Notes under the pieces: model-generated
Told to the model about the DNA's origin: nothing
The model's database searches: none
Seen by the model: only the letters and a program-made list of their open reading frames with translations
Shown here: in pieces, positions 1-6,576 of the stretch
How positions within the stretch are numbered: the first letter of the stretch is position 1
Layout of the letters: every line of letters starts with the position of its first letter
Assembly (NCBI GenBank): GCA_050252075.1
Contig: JBFWLP010000099.1
Span: 1 to 12,389 of the forward strand
Length of the DNA stretch: 12,389 nucleotides
Origin: JAAYGT01 sp050252075
GTDB taxonomy: Bacteria; Pseudomonadota; Gammaproteobacteria; Burkholderiales; Burkholderiaceae_B
Direction: 5' to 3'
Position numbers and translations under genes: made by a program

Positions 1-7
1 CTCAAGC

Positions 8-28
8 AAGAAAACACCCTGTTTTTAC
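8..28 (-). terminator. Weak candidate terminator hairpin downstream of lysC
   Basis: A perfect inverted repeat (AAAACA, 3-base loop, TGTTTT on either strand) lies at 11-25, just beyond the lysC stop codon. The stem is AT-rich and only 6 bp, and on the minus strand it is followed by TTTTC rather than a long T run. It could end lysC transcription weakly; it may equally be chance. Confidence 0.3.
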
Positions 29-36
29 CCAAAATG

Positions 37-540
37 TCAGTCGGCGGACGGCATCTGTGCATCCTGGTCCAGCTCGAATGCTTTGTGCAGCGCGCGTACG
101 GCCAGCTCCATGTATTTGTCGTTGATAACGACCGATGTCTTGATTTCGCTGGTGCTGATCATCTGGATGTTGATGCCCTCTTCGGCCAGGGTACGGAACA
201 TCAGGCTGGCCACACCAACGTGGCTGCGCATGCCAATACCCACGATGGACACCTTGCATACCTTGTCGTCGCCGACGATTTCCTTGGCACCGACAGCGGG
301 GCCCACCTGCGACTTCAACAATTCCAGGCAACGCGTATATTCGTTGCGGTTCACGGTGAACGAGAAGTCGGTGGTACCCTGAACCGACTGGTTCTGCACG
401 ATCATGTCAACGTCGATGTTGGCCGCGGCCACAGGGCCCAGAATGGCCGAGGCCACTCCGGGGGTATCAGGCACGCCCAACAGCGTCAGTTTCGCCTCAT
501 CACGGCTGAAGGCGATGCCGGAGACTACTGCGGCTTCCAT
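37..540 (-). other. Possible internal translation start in lysC (beta-type regulatory subunit)
   Basis: An in-frame ATG at 538-540 (Met257 of aspartokinase) is preceded on the minus strand by GAGGAAG with an 8-base spacer, a good Shine-Dalgarno match. Starting there gives a 167-residue protein holding only the two ACT domains. This corresponds to the beta subunit made from an internal start of lysC in Corynebacterium glutamicum and of the Bacillus subtilis lysine-sensitive enzyme. Use of this start here is an inference: the purine run also encodes Glu-Glu in the linker and could be coincidence. Confidence 0.4.
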
Positions 541-1308
541 ATTCTGGTCTTCCTCGAAAGTAATTAAAGTTCCCGATGATTTCTCTTCTTCCACAGGAAT
601 CATGGGATCGGTCAACGATGAGAGAACGCGCACGGGAACGCGGTATTTGCCGGCGAACTCCACCGAACGAATCTGCAGCACTTTGGAGCCCAGCGATGCC
701 ATTTCCAGCATTTCCTCGAAGGAAATGACGCGCATGCGGCGTGCCTCGGGAACGACGCGGGGATCGGTGGTATACACGCCGTCAACGTCGGTGAAAATAA
801 GGCATTCGTCGGCTTTCAGGGCGGCAGCCACCGCGACGGCAGATGTGTCCGAGCCGCCCCGCCCCAGCGTGGTGATGTGACCTTCGTCGTCAATGCCCTG
901 AAAACCGGTAACGACCACCACGCGGCCGTCGTCCAGGTCGGTGCGGATGCGGGCATCGTCGATCGAGGTGATGCGCGCCTTGGTGTAGGCCGAATCGGTT
1001 TTTACGGGCACTTGCCAGCCTGTATAGCTGCGGGCCGATACGCCTTGCTTCATGAGCGCAATGGCCAACAAGGCGCTGCTGGCCTGCTCGCCGGTGGCGG
1101 CGAGCATATCGAGCTCACGCGAATCGGGGGCCGGCGTGATCTCTTTGGCAAGCCCGAGAAGGCGGTTGGTTTCACCGGACATGGCAGACGGTACGACCAC
1201 CACTTGATGACCTGCCGCGTGCCACTTGGCTACACGCTTGGCCACATTCTGGATGCGTTCAATCGAACCCATCGATGTGCCGCCATATTTGTGAACAATC
1301 AGGGACAT
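37..1308 (-). CDS. lysC: Aspartokinase (aspartate kinase)
   Basis: Phosphorylates L-aspartate with ATP, the first step towards lysine, threonine, methionine and diaminopimelate; cytoplasmic. The 423-residue protein has the amino-acid kinase fold at about residues 1-245: KYGGTS (7-12), TGEQ (72-75), the GRGGSDTSA loop (149-157) and FTDVDGVYTTDPR (172-184). Two ACT domains follow (about 274-340 and 351-415); the second carries the MISTSEIKTS segment typical of lysine/threonine-regulated enzymes. The length fits the single-function ACT-ACT class (about 405-425), not the aspartokinase-homoserine dehydrogenase fusion. The start at KYGGTS minus six residues is the family norm; a weak AGAG lies upstream. 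It is the last gene of the cysS-to-lysC block, 66 bases after tilS. That gap holds an imperfect GC-rich hairpin followed by ATTTTC, which might attenuate transcription. An internal ATG at 540 may give a second, shorter product (separate entry). Feedback inhibition is inferred from the ACT domains. Confidence 0.97.
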   Translation of the reverse strand: MSLIVHKYGGTSMGSIERIQNVAKRVAKWHAAGHQVVVVPSAMSGETNRLLGLAKEITPAPDSRELDMLAATGEQASSALLAIALMKQGVSARSYTGWQVPVKTDSAYTKARITSIDDARIRTDLDDGRVVVVTGFQGIDDEGHITTLGRGGSDTSAVAVAAALKADECLIFTDVDGVYTTDPRVVPEARRMRVISFEEMLEMASLGSKVLQIRSVEFAGKYRVPVRVLSSLTDPMIPVEEEKSSGTLITFEEDQNMEAAVVSGIAFSRDEAKLTLLGVPDTPGVASAILGPVAAANIDVDMIVQNQSVQGTTDFSFTVNRNEYTRCLELLKSQVGPAVGAKEIVGDDKVCKVSIVGIGMRSHVGVASLMFRTLAEEGINIQMISTSEIKTSVVINDKYMELAVRALHKAFELDQDAQMPSAD

Positions 1309-1374
1309 CGCTTAACTCTGTGAAAATGGCAGGCCGGCTGGCCATACCGGATTACATGAACAAAACGTAGCATT

Positions 1375-2436
1375 TTAACGCGTTTCCATGACCGTGCCGG
1401 GCGGGTCGCCAGGCCCGGCCTGGATCCACACCCGCCCCTGATGGCAATGAATGACAGCGTGATCGTGCTTTAGCCGCATATGCCGGTCGTGCCCCAGGGC
1501 GTGCAGCTGGCGCAATTGACGCAATGCATCATTCAATCGCGCCTGGGCGGGCATGCGCAAGCCGTGGCCCGCCAGCCAGTAACGGAGCACCACCACCTGT
1601 TTTACCGGCGATAGCGCGCGCCAGGCGCGCAAGGAAAGTTGCGAGGGATGCTGCGGATCGACGACCTGTGCCAGTAACCCGGCGGCCACTTCGTCCAGCA
1701 GTTCGGCCAGCTCACGCGCCTGGTCGGCGTGACGGGCCAGTGAGGCCTGCCAGCCGTGCCAGCGTTCATTCAGCGCGGGGGTCAGGCGTTCACGCAAGGC
1801 CGAACGGGTGTACCGGTCGTCCTGGTTGGAAGGGTCATGTACCGGAGCCCAGCCGGTATGCTGAAAGAACAGATCGGCCTGCTGCTGAATATGTGCCCTG
1901 GGCTGGTTGAGCCAGGGTCGGTGGTAAGTAAGCCCGTCGCGATGCACCACAGGTGCCATGGCGGCCAGGCCCGCAGGGCCCGCCCCACGCAACAGACGCA
2001 GCAACACAGTTTCCGCCTGATCGTCCTGGTGATGCGCCAGCAGAACATGGCCAACCCGACATTGCCGGGCCATGCCGGCCAATGCCGCATAGCGCCCCTC
2101 GCGGGCGGCTGCCTCGATGCCTTTGCCGCTGTCGACGGCGATCCGGATACGCCGGCTATGGCAAGGCACGCCCAGTTGGTACGCCAGGGCATGCACATGC
2201 TGCTGCCAGGCGTGTGCCACCGCCTGCAAGCCGTGGTGTACATGAAAAATGTGCAGATCCTTGCCGCTTTGCGCGGCAAGATACGCAGCGTGCGCCGCCA
2301 GCATGGACGAATCGATCCCGCCGCTGACGGCGACGGCAAACGGGCCCTTGGACGCGTTGCCGGTGGCCAACGAGGCCTGAATGGCTTGCAGCAAACGCGG
2401 GCTCAGCCAGGCCGGCACCGTAGACGGGGTGGGCAT
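1375..2436 (-). CDS. tilS: tRNA(Ile)-lysidine synthase
   Basis: Uses ATP and lysine to convert the wobble cytidine 34 of tRNA-Ile(CAU) to lysidine, switching decoding from AUG to AUA; cytoplasmic. The 353-residue protein has the N-type ATP pyrophosphatase P-loop SGGIDSS (38-44), a following HVHHGL segment, and the diagnostic HHQDDQAET motif in the catalytic domain (to about residue 215). A helical substrate-binding domain follows, with DRYTRSALR at its border. The protein ends shortly after residue 340, well short of the 432-residue E. coli enzyme, so the last C-terminal domain (CTD2) seems absent. Catalytic motifs are intact, so the gene should be functional. It follows accA by 15 bases with no clear Shine-Dalgarno sequence, and a hairpin spans the accA stop, suggesting translational coupling. 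Confidence 0.95.
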   Translation of the reverse strand: MPTPSTVPAWLSPRLLQAIQASLATGNASKGPFAVAVSGGIDSSMLAAHAAYLAAQSGKDLHIFHVHHGLQAVAHAWQQHVHALAYQLGVPCHSRRIRIAVDSGKGIEAAAREGRYAALAGMARQCRVGHVLLAHHQDDQAETVLLRLLRGAGPAGLAAMAPVVHRDGLTYHRPWLNQPRAHIQQQADLFFQHTGWAPVHDPSNQDDRYTRSALRERLTPALNERWHGWQASLARHADQARELAELLDEVAAGLLAQVVDPQHPSQLSLRAWRALSPVKQVVVLRYWLAGHGLRMPAQARLNDALRQLRQLHALGHDRHMRLKHDHAVIHCHQGRVWIQAGPGDPPGTVMETR

Positions 2437-2444
2437 GCCGACGT

Positions 2445-2460
2445 GGGCGGCTTACCGCCC
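2445..2460 (-). promoter_or_regulatory. Hairpin with accA stop codon in its loop, before tilS
   Basis: On the minus strand GGGCGG, loop TAAG, CCGCCC form a perfect 6-bp GC stem. The TAA in the loop is the accA stop codon, and the tilS ATG begins 9 bases after the stem. No Shine-Dalgarno sequence is visible for tilS. A ribosome finishing accA would melt this stem, so it may couple tilS translation to accA. There is no T tract, so a terminator role is unlikely. The role is inference; the inverted repeat is directly visible. Confidence 0.45.
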
Positions 2461-3414
2461 TTCCTGGAAGCGGCCGTAGGACATCAGGCGCTGCAAACGC
2501 TGCTCGATGAGTGCCTCGGTGGACATACCCGACAGCTGGCGCAAGGAGTCGGCCAGGGCGCGGCCCAACTGGCGCGCCATGAGTTCGGGATCACGGTGCG
2601 CACCGCCCACGGGCTCGTTGACCACGCGGTCGATCAGCCCCAGTTCCTTCAGGCGCGGTGCGGTAATGGCCAGTGCCTCGGCCGCCACCGAGGCCTTGTC
2701 GGGGCTGCGCCAGAGAATGGACGCACAACCTTCCGGCGAAATGACCGCATAGGTGGAGTACTGCAGCATCATGACCACGTCGCCCACAGCAATGGCCAAT
2801 GCCCCACCCGAGCCGCCTTCACCAATAATGGTGGAAATGATGGGTACCTTCAGTTCCGCCATGGTGTACAGGTTGTGACCGATGGCTTCGGACTGCCCGC
2901 GCTCTTCGGCGCCAATGCCGGGATACGCACCCGGGGTGTCCACAAACGTAAACACTGGCAGCTTGAACTTTTCGGCAAGGCGCATCAGCCGCATGGCCTT
3001 GCGGTAGCCTTCGGGGCGCGGCATGCCGAAGTTGCGCATGGCGCGCTCTTTGGTATCGCGCCCCTTCTGATGGCCGATCACCATGCAGGGGGTACCGTTG
3101 AAACGCGCCAGACCGCCCACGATCGACAGATCGTCGGCATACATGCGGTCGCCGTGCAGCTCGTGAAAATCGGTGAACAGCTCGCGCACGTAATCCATGG
3201 TGTAGGGGCGCTGGGGATGACGCGCCACCAGCGCCGTTTGCCAGGGGGTGAGCTTGGCATAGATACTTTTCGCCAAGGCCTGGTTTTTTTGTTGCAGGCG
3301 GGCGACTTCTTCGGAAATATCCACGGCGGAATCGGCTTGAACGAAGCGTAATTCCTCGATCTTGCTCTCTAGTTCCGCCAGGGGTTGTTCGAATTCCAGG
3401 AAAGTATTTCGCAT
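2452..3414 (-). CDS. accA: Acetyl-CoA carboxylase carboxyltransferase subunit alpha
   Basis: Alpha subunit of the carboxyltransferase half of acetyl-CoA carboxylase. With AccD it moves CO2 from biotinyl-AccB to acetyl-CoA to form malonyl-CoA, the committed step of fatty acid synthesis; cytoplasmic. At 320 residues it matches the E. coli protein (319). Family landmarks are the N-terminal FLEFEQPLAELESKI helix (5-19), HELHGDR (84-90), GHQKGRDTKE (114-123), FVDTPGAYPGIGAEERGQ (157-174) and the oxyanion-type glycine run GEGGSGGALAI (198-208), followed by SPEGCASILW (226-235). The start matches the family N-terminus, although the only purine-rich stretch (GGA) lies rather far upstream. It sits between the glycosylase (34 bases upstream) and tilS (15 bases downstream). 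No oddity in the reading frame. Confidence 0.98.
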   Translation of the reverse strand: MRNTFLEFEQPLAELESKIEELRFVQADSAVDISEEVARLQQKNQALAKSIYAKLTPWQTALVARHPQRPYTMDYVRELFTDFHELHGDRMYADDLSIVGGLARFNGTPCMVIGHQKGRDTKERAMRNFGMPRPEGYRKAMRLMRLAEKFKLPVFTFVDTPGAYPGIGAEERGQSEAIGHNLYTMAELKVPIISTIIGEGGSGGALAIAVGDVVMMLQYSTYAVISPEGCASILWRSPDKASVAAEALAITAPRLKELGLIDRVVNEPVGGAHRDPELMARQLGRALADSLRQLSGMSTEALIEQRLQRLMSYGRFQEGR

Positions 3415-3448
3415 AAGAGCTTGTTATCCAAAGTAGCTTCAGCCAGTA

Positions 3449-4099
3449 TTAATAATTGACGATGGCTGAATCAAGACTGCGCCACAGATACCACGTTGCC
3501 ACCGTTCGCCAGGGCGCCCAGGCCTGCGCCACTTCGCGTGCCTCAAAGCGCGAAACAGGCTCGCCACTAAAATAGTGTAGCGAAATTGCCCGGATCAGGC
3601 TTGCATCGTCGAGTGGCAGCACGTCGGGACGGTGCAAATTAAAAATAAGGAACATTTCCGCCGTCCAGCGACCAATGCCGCGAACCGCGCACAGCTGGGT
3701 GATCACGGCCTCGTCGTCCAGCGTCGACCAATGCGCCGGCACGAGCTGCTTTTCTGCAAAATGGCGGGCCAGCCCGACAATATACTCGCCCTTGCGTTTT
3801 GACAGCCCGATCGACTGGGGATCGGCATCGGCCAGCGTAATGACGCGCGCCGGCGTGGGGTTGCGCCCGCAAGCCTGTGTGAACCGCTGCCACATGGTAT
3901 CGGCGGCCTTGACGGAAATCTGGTGGCCCACAATGGCACGCGCCAGAGTGACAAACGCTGTGGGTGCCGGGGCCAACCACTCGTCGCGGTGGTGCGGAAT
4001 GATTTTTTTCAGTATGCGGTCGCGCTTCATGAGCGCGGCCGAGGCCTCTTCCCAATACGCGGGCTTAGGCTCAGAGGGGGTGGAACGACTTTGCGGCAT
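3449..4099 (-). CDS. DNA-3-methyladenine glycosylase (AlkA-like, HhH-GPD superfamily)
   Basis: Predicted base-excision repair glycosylase removing alkylated bases such as 3-methyladenine from DNA. The 216-residue protein fits the compact AlkA-like glycosylases without the extra N-terminal domain of E. coli AlkA (282). The helix-hairpin-helix is at about 132-153, with core VRGIGRWTAEMFLIF, followed by LPLDDASL (161-168); Asp165 aligns with the catalytic Asp238 of E. coli AlkA. The upstream helix VGHQISVKAA (57-66) is also typical. No Cys4 iron-sulfur cluster motif is present at the C-terminus, arguing against endonuclease III or MutY, and there is no Ada-type domain. It starts 12 bases after the cysS stop with a GGGAA ribosome site, so it is probably cotranscribed with cysS and accA. 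The exact lesion range cannot be read from sequence. Confidence 0.9.
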   Translation of the reverse strand: MPQSRSTPSEPKPAYWEEASAALMKRDRILKKIIPHHRDEWLAPAPTAFVTLARAIVGHQISVKAADTMWQRFTQACGRNPTPARVITLADADPQSIGLSKRKGEYIVGLARHFAEKQLVPAHWSTLDDEAVITQLCAVRGIGRWTAEMFLIFNLHRPDVLPLDDASLIRAISLHYFSGEPVSRFEAREVAQAWAPWRTVATWYLWRSLDSAIVNY

Positions 4100-4111
4100 G
4101 GTGATTCCCGC

Positions 4112-5557
4112 TCAGGCACGACGCCAGTTCGTCACACCGCCGGGTTTGTCTTCCAGCTCGATGCCGTTGGCCTGCAACTGGGCGCGCAGGCGATCAGCCA
4201 GGGCAAAGTCTTTGTCAGCCTTCGCTTGCACCCTCGCCTGCACCAGCGCATCGACGGCGTCGTCGGACAGCAGATCGCCGGTGACGGCATCTTTCTGATA
4301 ACGGGTGGACGAACGGAAATAAGTGGACGGGTCCAGCTGCAACAGCCCCAGCACCTGACCCAGCGCTTTCATCAACCCCGAGAGCTCCGATGACTTTGCG
4401 CGGTTGGCCAGTGAAGCCAGCTCGAACAACACGGCCACGGCACCCGCGCTGTTGAAATCATCGTCCATGGCTTCCTTGAAGGCCCTGGCCTGGGGTTGTT
4501 GCCAATCGATATCGACCGGCGCGGCAGGCACATTCACCAGCGTCTGGTATAGCCGGTCGAGGGCGCTTTGCGCATCGAAAAGATTATCGGGAGCGTAATT
4601 CTGCACGCTGCGATAGTGGTTGCGCACAATAAAGAAACGCAGCATTTCCGCCTCGCGCGGATTGATCGAATAGCCGGCCTGGGTGTCCGGCGGGGCATCG
4701 ACGGCAATGGTTTGCCGGATGGTGCGGAAATTGCCCAGCGACTTCGACATTTTGTCACTGTCGACCATCAGGGGACCGCAGTGCATCCAGACCGAGGCCA
4801 GTTGGCCGCCAAAGGCCCCTTCCGTTTGCGCGATTTCATTTTCGTGATGAGGGAACTTGAGGTCGGGCCCCCCTCCGTGAATATCGAGCGGCAAGCCCAG
4901 AATGGCTTCACTCATGGCAGAGCACTCAATATGCCAGCCCGGACGCCCCACACCGTAGGGCGACGGCCATTTTGAATCATCGGGCTCCTGAGGCTTGGCG
5001 GCCTTCCAGAGCACGAAATCGAGCGGATCGCGCTTGCCGGCGCTGACGGCCACCCGTTCGCCGGCCCGCAGGTCGTCGAGCGACTTGCCCGACAATTTGC
5101 CGTACCCCGGAAACTGCCGTACAGCAAAATTGACATCGCCGTCGCCGGAGCGATACGCCAGCCCACGCTGTTCCAGTTGGTCGATAATGCGCAGCATGTC
5201 ACCCACGTGCTCGGTTGCACGCGGCTCGACATCGGGCCGCTGCACCCCCAGCGCGGTTTCATCGGCATGCATGGCGTCAATGTAGAAAGCCGTGACATCG
5301 GGAATACGCTTGCCGGTTTCTACCGCACGGCGAATGATTTTGTCGTCGATATCGGTGATGTTGCGCACATAGGTAACACGATACCCCGACGTACGCAGCC
5401 AGCGCTGTACAACATCGAAACTGACCAGCATGCGGGCATGGCCCAGATGGCAAAAATCGTATACCGTCATGCCGCACACATACAGACGAACCACGCCCGG
5501 TTCCACGGTTTTAAAGGGCTGTTTGCTACGGGAAAGAGTGTTATAAATGTGCAGCAT
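4112..5557 (-). CDS. cysS: Cysteinyl-tRNA synthetase
   Basis: Charges tRNA-Cys with cysteine, using ATP; cytoplasmic monomeric class I synthetase with a catalytic zinc. From the chosen ATG the protein has 481 residues (E. coli 461). It shows the HIGH motif as HLGH (37-40) within CGMTVYDFCHLGHAR, and KMSKS at 269-273. The expected zinc ligands are Cys28, Cys212 (in WHIECSAM), His237 and Glu241 (in HHENE), equivalent to Cys28, Cys209, His234 and Glu238 of the E. coli enzyme. The C-terminus ends in the usual ELEDKPGGVTNWRR. A GTG at 5593 would add 12 residues, but the start MLHIYNTL is the family N-terminus and places Cys28 exactly as in E. coli. Neither start has a strong Shine-Dalgarno sequence. 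It is the promoter-proximal gene of the leftward block. Confidence 0.97.
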   Translation of the reverse strand: MLHIYNTLSRSKQPFKTVEPGVVRLYVCGMTVYDFCHLGHARMLVSFDVVQRWLRTSGYRVTYVRNITDIDDKIIRRAVETGKRIPDVTAFYIDAMHADETALGVQRPDVEPRATEHVGDMLRIIDQLEQRGLAYRSGDGDVNFAVRQFPGYGKLSGKSLDDLRAGERVAVSAGKRDPLDFVLWKAAKPQEPDDSKWPSPYGVGRPGWHIECSAMSEAILGLPLDIHGGGPDLKFPHHENEIAQTEGAFGGQLASVWMHCGPLMVDSDKMSKSLGNFRTIRQTIAVDAPPDTQAGYSINPREAEMLRFFIVRNHYRSVQNYAPDNLFDAQSALDRLYQTLVNVPAAPVDIDWQQPQARAFKEAMDDDFNSAGAVAVLFELASLANRAKSSELSGLMKALGQVLGLLQLDPSTYFRSSTRYQKDAVTGDLLSDDAVDALVQARVQAKADKDFALADRLRAQLQANGIELEDKPGGVTNWRRA

Positions 5558-5626
5558 GTGGCGAAATCGGGCATTAAAAAACGGTTCTGGCACAAGGCCT
5601 GGGCCTGCCGCTCAGGTAAATTGGCC

Positions 5627-5654
5627 TGAACATCGTGGCAAGCAGGGCTAAAAT
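5627..5654 (+). promoter_or_regulatory. Candidate sigma-70 promoter for the TPR gene
   Basis: TGAACA (5627-5632) and TAAAAT (5649-5654) are separated by 16 bases and match the -35 and -10 consensus at four and five positions. Start would be near 5661, giving a leader of about 120 bases before the GTG at 5784. It faces the cysS promoter candidate, and a 9-base direct repeat GCAAGCAGG (5638-5646 and 5672-5680) brackets the two -10 elements. Confidence 0.35.
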
Positions 5655-5656
5655 AG

Positions 5657-5674
5657 CGGTCGACAAGTATAGCA
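5657..5674 (-). promoter_or_regulatory. Candidate extended -10 promoter for cysS block
   Basis: The minus strand carries TGC followed by TATACT (hexamer at 5666-5671), an extended -10 form matching the consensus at five of six positions. No convincing -35 hexamer is seen 16-18 bases upstream, as allowed for extended -10 promoters. Transcription would start near 5659 and leave a leader of about 100 bases before the cysS ATG. Sequence inspection only. Confidence 0.4.
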
Positions 5675-5783
5675 AGCAGGCCCAAGGCGTGCTTGGGGTT
5701 TGCCGTGCCGGGGGCTCGCCGCACTTTACCTGCCGCTGCCACTGCCGGCTGTTGCCACTAACCTTTGAAAGGTCATTAACGTC

Positions 5784-6536
5784 GTGTTCTACCACCGCTT
5801 TTCTGTACTGGCTGTAGCCCTTTTTACCTGTGTTGGGCAGGCCTATGCAAGCCCCGGGCAAAGTCAGTTACAACCCCACACGCCGTTGAACGCCACGCTT
5901 CAGCAACCGCCCGGCCCCGCCACCACGTTCTCATCGGCCTTCACCATCCGCCACTTCCCGGTACTGCCCATTGTGCCGGAACCGTTGTTTCCCGACCAAC
6001 CCGCACCCGATCGTGGCTGGCAAGCGTTTGCGAACGTGCTGGCCGCCCTGGCCCCCAGTGCTGATACGCGCCTGCCTCCCAGTGCCTCGGAAATCACACA
6101 GCGCATTCGTTTAATGGTTGATCAAGGCCGCTATGACCAGGCGCTGGACGCCATAGCAAAACGGGAAGCACAGCGGAAAACCCAGGGAGCCCTGGGTACC
6201 GATGTACAGCTCATGTTCCTGAAAGCGCGCGCACTGGGAGGCGCGGGCCGTTACGACCAGTCCACGTCGCTCTATCTGTACATGACCACGCAGTACCCCG
6301 AACTGCCGGAACCATGGAATAATCTGGCACTCGATTACGTACGGCAAAACCGGTTGGCCGAGGCCGAAGACGCCTTGCGCATGGCACTGACGGCCCAACC
6401 GAACTACACCCCGGCCCGCAACAACCTGGGGCTGGTGCAGTTGCTACAGGCCCGGGAAACGCTGGCAACGGCGGCGCAGGCGGGTTCCGCGCAAGCAGCC
6501 CGTGAACTGCAGCGCCTTGAAGCCGCCTTGCAATAA
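5784..6536 (+). CDS. Secreted tetratricopeptide-repeat protein of unknown function
   Basis: The 250-residue protein begins with a signal peptide: a short n-region (MFYHR), hydrophobic core FSVLAVALFTCVG and a likely cleavage after AYA (22/23). A proline-rich, probably disordered stretch follows (about 23-75). The rest is helical TPR: repeats are visible at about 105-135 (QGRYDQALDAI), 140-172 (GRYDQSTSLYLYM) and 175-207 (PWNNLALDYVRQNRLAEAEDALRMALTAQPNY), with a partial fourth (208-225, ARNNLG). TPR arrays bind other proteins; no catalytic motif is seen. The cysteine in LFTC lacks a good lipobox, so it is predicted soluble in the periplasm. The start is GTG with AAAGG 11 bases upstream; no better in-frame start is near. 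A 40-base gap separates it from the cyclophilin gene, so an envelope scaffold role is possible but unproven. Confidence 0.8.
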   Translation: MFYHRFSVLAVALFTCVGQAYASPGQSQLQPHTPLNATLQQPPGPATTFSSAFTIRHFPVLPIVPEPLFPDQPAPDRGWQAFANVLAALAPSADTRLPPSASEITQRIRLMVDQGRYDQALDAIAKREAQRKTQGALGTDVQLMFLKARALGGAGRYDQSTSLYLYMTTQYPELPEPWNNLALDYVRQNRLAEAEDALRMALTAQPNYTPARNNLGLVQLLQARETLATAAQAGSAQAARELQRLEAALQ

Positions 6537-6576
6537 CCCCCGGTGATCCACCCCATTTCATTTCGTTGGAAGCATT

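Noticed and set aside
1309..1374. Terminator or lysine-responsive leader between tilS and lysC
   Set aside because: Only an imperfect stem with ATTTTC is seen in 66 bases, far too short for a lysine riboswitch; mentioned under lysC but not called.
1756..3351. A 531-codon open frame on the plus strand across tilS and accA
   Set aside because: It is antisense to two clear housekeeping genes, its translation is rich in His, Gly, Gln and Arg with no recognisable domain, and long antisense frames are expected in GC-rich DNA.
5558..5593. Upstream GTG start for cysS
   Set aside because: It adds 12 residues not found in the family and has no better ribosome site; the ATG at 5557 gives the canonical N-terminus and Cys28 numbering.
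5784..5860. TPR protein as a lipoprotein
   Set aside because: The only cysteine in the signal region is in LFTC, with Phe at -2 and Thr at -1, a poor lipobox, and a normal signal peptidase I site (AYA) follows.
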